DNA from: JAJTHJ01 sp046316025
Lineage (GTDB): Bacteria > Pseudomonadota > Gammaproteobacteria > Burkholderiales > Burkholderiaceae_F
NCBI GenBank assembly: GCA_046316025.1
Contig: JBKCXU010000077.1
Location: 1 to 50,281, forward strand
Length of the DNA: 50,281 nucleotides
Reading direction: 5' to 3'
A program made the translations under genes and the position numbers. The number at the start of each line of letters is the position of its first letter. The first letter of the stretch is position 1. Below the pieces are notes generated by a model. That model was not told the origin of the DNA and ran no database searches. It saw nothing but the letters and a program-made list of their open reading frames with translations. Positions 50,231 through 50,281 of the stretch are shown piece after piece.

Positions 50231-50281
50231 ATGACAGTGTATGGCGCGATCGATCTGCATGCGAACAATGGCGTGGCGGTG
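50231..50281 (+). mobile_element. IS110-family transposase, first 17 codons (truncated by window edge)
   Basis: Seventeen codons from the ATG at 50231 read MTVYGAIDLHANNGVAV. The Y-x-A-I-D-L-H-x-N-N start is typical of IS110-type DEDD transposases, whose first Asp lies here. AGGAGAG precedes the ATG with normal spacing. The rest lies outside the window, so intactness cannot be judged. Confidence 0.7.

Overview
The window is a high-GC (about two-thirds G+C by eye), gene-dense Gram-negative chromosome segment. Gene order points to a betaproteobacterium of the Burkholderiales type. The run hda / HAD phosphatase / pcnB / folK / deoxynucleoside kinase / panB / panC, the queA-tgt-yajC-secD-secF operon, the divergent purB/GST pair and the divergent moaC/BepA-like protease pair are all typical of that group. 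No rRNA operon or other species-level marker is present, so the genus is left open.

Layout. 1-4.3 kb: end of an RND efflux pump, a Tat-exported alpha/beta hydrolase, two small reverse-strand genes (HdeD-like and a DUF4124-like envelope protein) and a SLAC1/TDT-type transporter. 4.3-9.4 kb: glycolate oxidase glcDEF, then a CidA/LrgA-CidB/LrgB pair. 9.4-14.2 kb: a reverse-strand ABC ATPase-permease-DUF3299 operon whose permease has a His-rich loop, a sodium/glutamate symporter gene broken by one in-frame TAG, and a class D beta-lactamase. 14.2-21.1 kb: a divergent-lineage purM, then the hda-to-panC operon and tRNA-Leu(CAA). 21.15-22.18 kb: a lower-GC islet with a candidate structured RNA and an orphan gene. 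22.2-28.5 kb: queA-tgt-yajC-secDF and a cytochrome b561-type protein. 28.6-34.8 kb: cytochrome c', purB, GST, moaC, a BepA-like protease and an FNR2-type ferredoxin-NADP reductase. 34.9-38.3 kb: a TakP-like TRAP transporter and tRNA-Ala(CGC). 38.3-45 kb: an esterase, an isoprenylcysteine-methyltransferase-like protein with a small kinase, two short operons of dehydrogenase/reductase and VOC genes, and a CysB-type regulator. 45.2-48.0 kb: a B12-dependent ribonucleotide reductase preceded by two possible NrdR boxes. 48.0-50.3 kb: an AT-richer accessory tail with an integron-cassette-like gene, a porin, at least six copies of a short repeat motif, and the start of an IS110-type transposase at the edge.

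Integration. The core genes cover purine synthesis (purM, purB), pantothenate and folate synthesis, RNA and tRNA modification (pcnB, queA, tgt), protein export (yajC-secDF) and molybdenum cofactor synthesis. GlcDEF would pass electrons from glycolate to the respiratory chain. The TRAP system probably brings in a 2-oxo or related organic acid. Two families of GC-rich paired palindromes recur between genes (three REPIN-like copies and five C-rich palindromes), one of which runs into the start of a coding sequence. No CRISPR array, phage module or named defence system was seen. The least explained parts are the islet after tRNA-Leu and the 48.0-50.3 kb tail.
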